A stretch of 6,025 nt of DNA, taken from Clostridia bacterium (GTDB lineage Bacteria > Bacillota > Clostridia > Oscillospirales > CAG-272). The notes beneath the pieces were generated by a model that was not told the origin of the DNA, made no database searches, and saw only the letters and a list, made by a program, of their open reading frames with translations. Below are positions 5,768 to 6,025 of the stretch, one piece after another. The translations under genes and the position numbers were made by a program. The first letter of the stretch is position 1. Every line of letters starts with the position of its first letter. The stretch lies in the NCBI GenBank assembly GCA_017411935.1, contig JAFQPC010000067.1:1-6025 (forward strand), in the 5' to 3' direction.

Positions 5768-6025
5768 TTATTCTTTACCTGCCACCTCAATGTGGATTTT
5801 TCCTACGACGTCGGTAAAGAGACGGACGTCCACGGTGAATTGACCGAAGGACTTGATCGGCTCGGAGAGGGTGATCTTTCTCTTGTCGATCTCGATGCCG
5901 TGCTCTTTTTTGAGCGCCTCGGCAATTTCTTTTGAGGTGACCGAGCCGTACAGACGCTTATCGGGACCTGCCGCCAGCACGAAGCGGACGACGATCTTCT
6001 CGAGCTTTTCTGCCGTTTCCTTTGC
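5768..6025 (-). CDS. rplI: 50S ribosomal protein L9, C-terminal part (start outside window)
   Basis: The visible 85 residues are the C-terminal rRNA-binding domain of L9, a protein of the large subunit near the L1 stalk. The typical core GSVTSKEIAEAL lies at residues 27-38 of the fragment, followed by HGIEIDKRKI and the final beta-strands ending in EVAGKE and a TAA at 5768-5770. L9 has about 150 residues, so about 60 N-terminal residues lie beyond 6025. The frame is open to the window edge without a break: the apparent start at 5980 is a GTG that encodes an internal Val, and 15 more residues in the same frame precede it. It is the first visible gene of the cluster; rplI-dnaB adjacency is common in Firmicutes. 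Confidence 0.96.
   Translation of the reverse strand, partial: AKETAEKLEKIVVRFVLAAGPDKRLYGSVTSKEIAEALKKEHGIEIDKRKITLSEPIKSFGQFTVDVRLFTDVVGKIHIEVAGKE

Noticed and set aside
5756..5768. Small hairpin ATCCT-GTG-AGGAT after rplI
   Set aside because: The stem has only 5 bp and no T tract in the minus direction, so it is not a terminator; dnaB follows with only 44 bases.
1..6025. CRISPR array, tRNA or rRNA gene, insertion sequence, toxin-antitoxin or defence system
   Set aside because: No regularly spaced repeats, cloverleaf, transposase or relevant motif was seen on either strand; nearly all of 227-6025 is occupied by five well-known housekeeping genes.

Overview
The window looks like chromosomal DNA of a low-to-mid GC Firmicute, most likely an anaerobic gut clostridium of the Oscillospirales type. 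This placement is an inference. It rests on the gene order, the clostridial style of the FtsH, TilS and HPRT sequences, the near-balanced base composition, and a palindromic repeat at the left edge of a kind I remember from that group. No rRNA or other phylogenetic marker allows a firmer call.

From about 227 to the right edge the window is one tightly packed minus-strand gene cluster. Read in its own direction it runs: rplI (ribosomal protein L9, start cut off by the window edge), dnaB (replicative helicase), tilS (tRNA-Ile lysidine synthetase), hpt (hypoxanthine phosphoribosyltransferase) and ftsH (membrane AAA+ zinc protease). The gaps are 44, 3, 28 and 30 bases, and every gene has a Shine-Dalgarno sequence, so an operon is the simplest reading. 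The cluster ends in a strong intrinsic terminator at 191-220. Two promoter-like sequences lie inside coding regions: an extended -10 in an AT-rich patch of tilS (3253-3282) and a perfect TATAAT inside hpt (2501-2529). They could give hpt-ftsH, or ftsH alone, separate expression. Both are unproven.

The left 226 bases are different. On the plus strand, bases 36-112 encode what reads as the last 25 residues of a carbohydrate (CUT1, MalG/UgpE-like) ABC transporter permease. They are followed by a terminator with a cUUCGg tetraloop (131-160). Directly upstream of the permease-like residues, bases 1-35 form two adjacent perfect hairpins that resemble a dispersed intergenic palindromic repeat. The match to the permease family stops exactly where the hairpins begin, so the transporter gene appears to be broken or rearranged at that junction.

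The cluster joins translation (L9, TilS), replication (DnaB), purine salvage (Hpt) and membrane proteolysis (FtsH). It contains no phage, CRISPR, insertion-sequence or new defence system. The most notable points are the repeat/permease junction, the long repeat-bearing charged tail of FtsH, and the possible internal promoters in front of hpt and ftsH.
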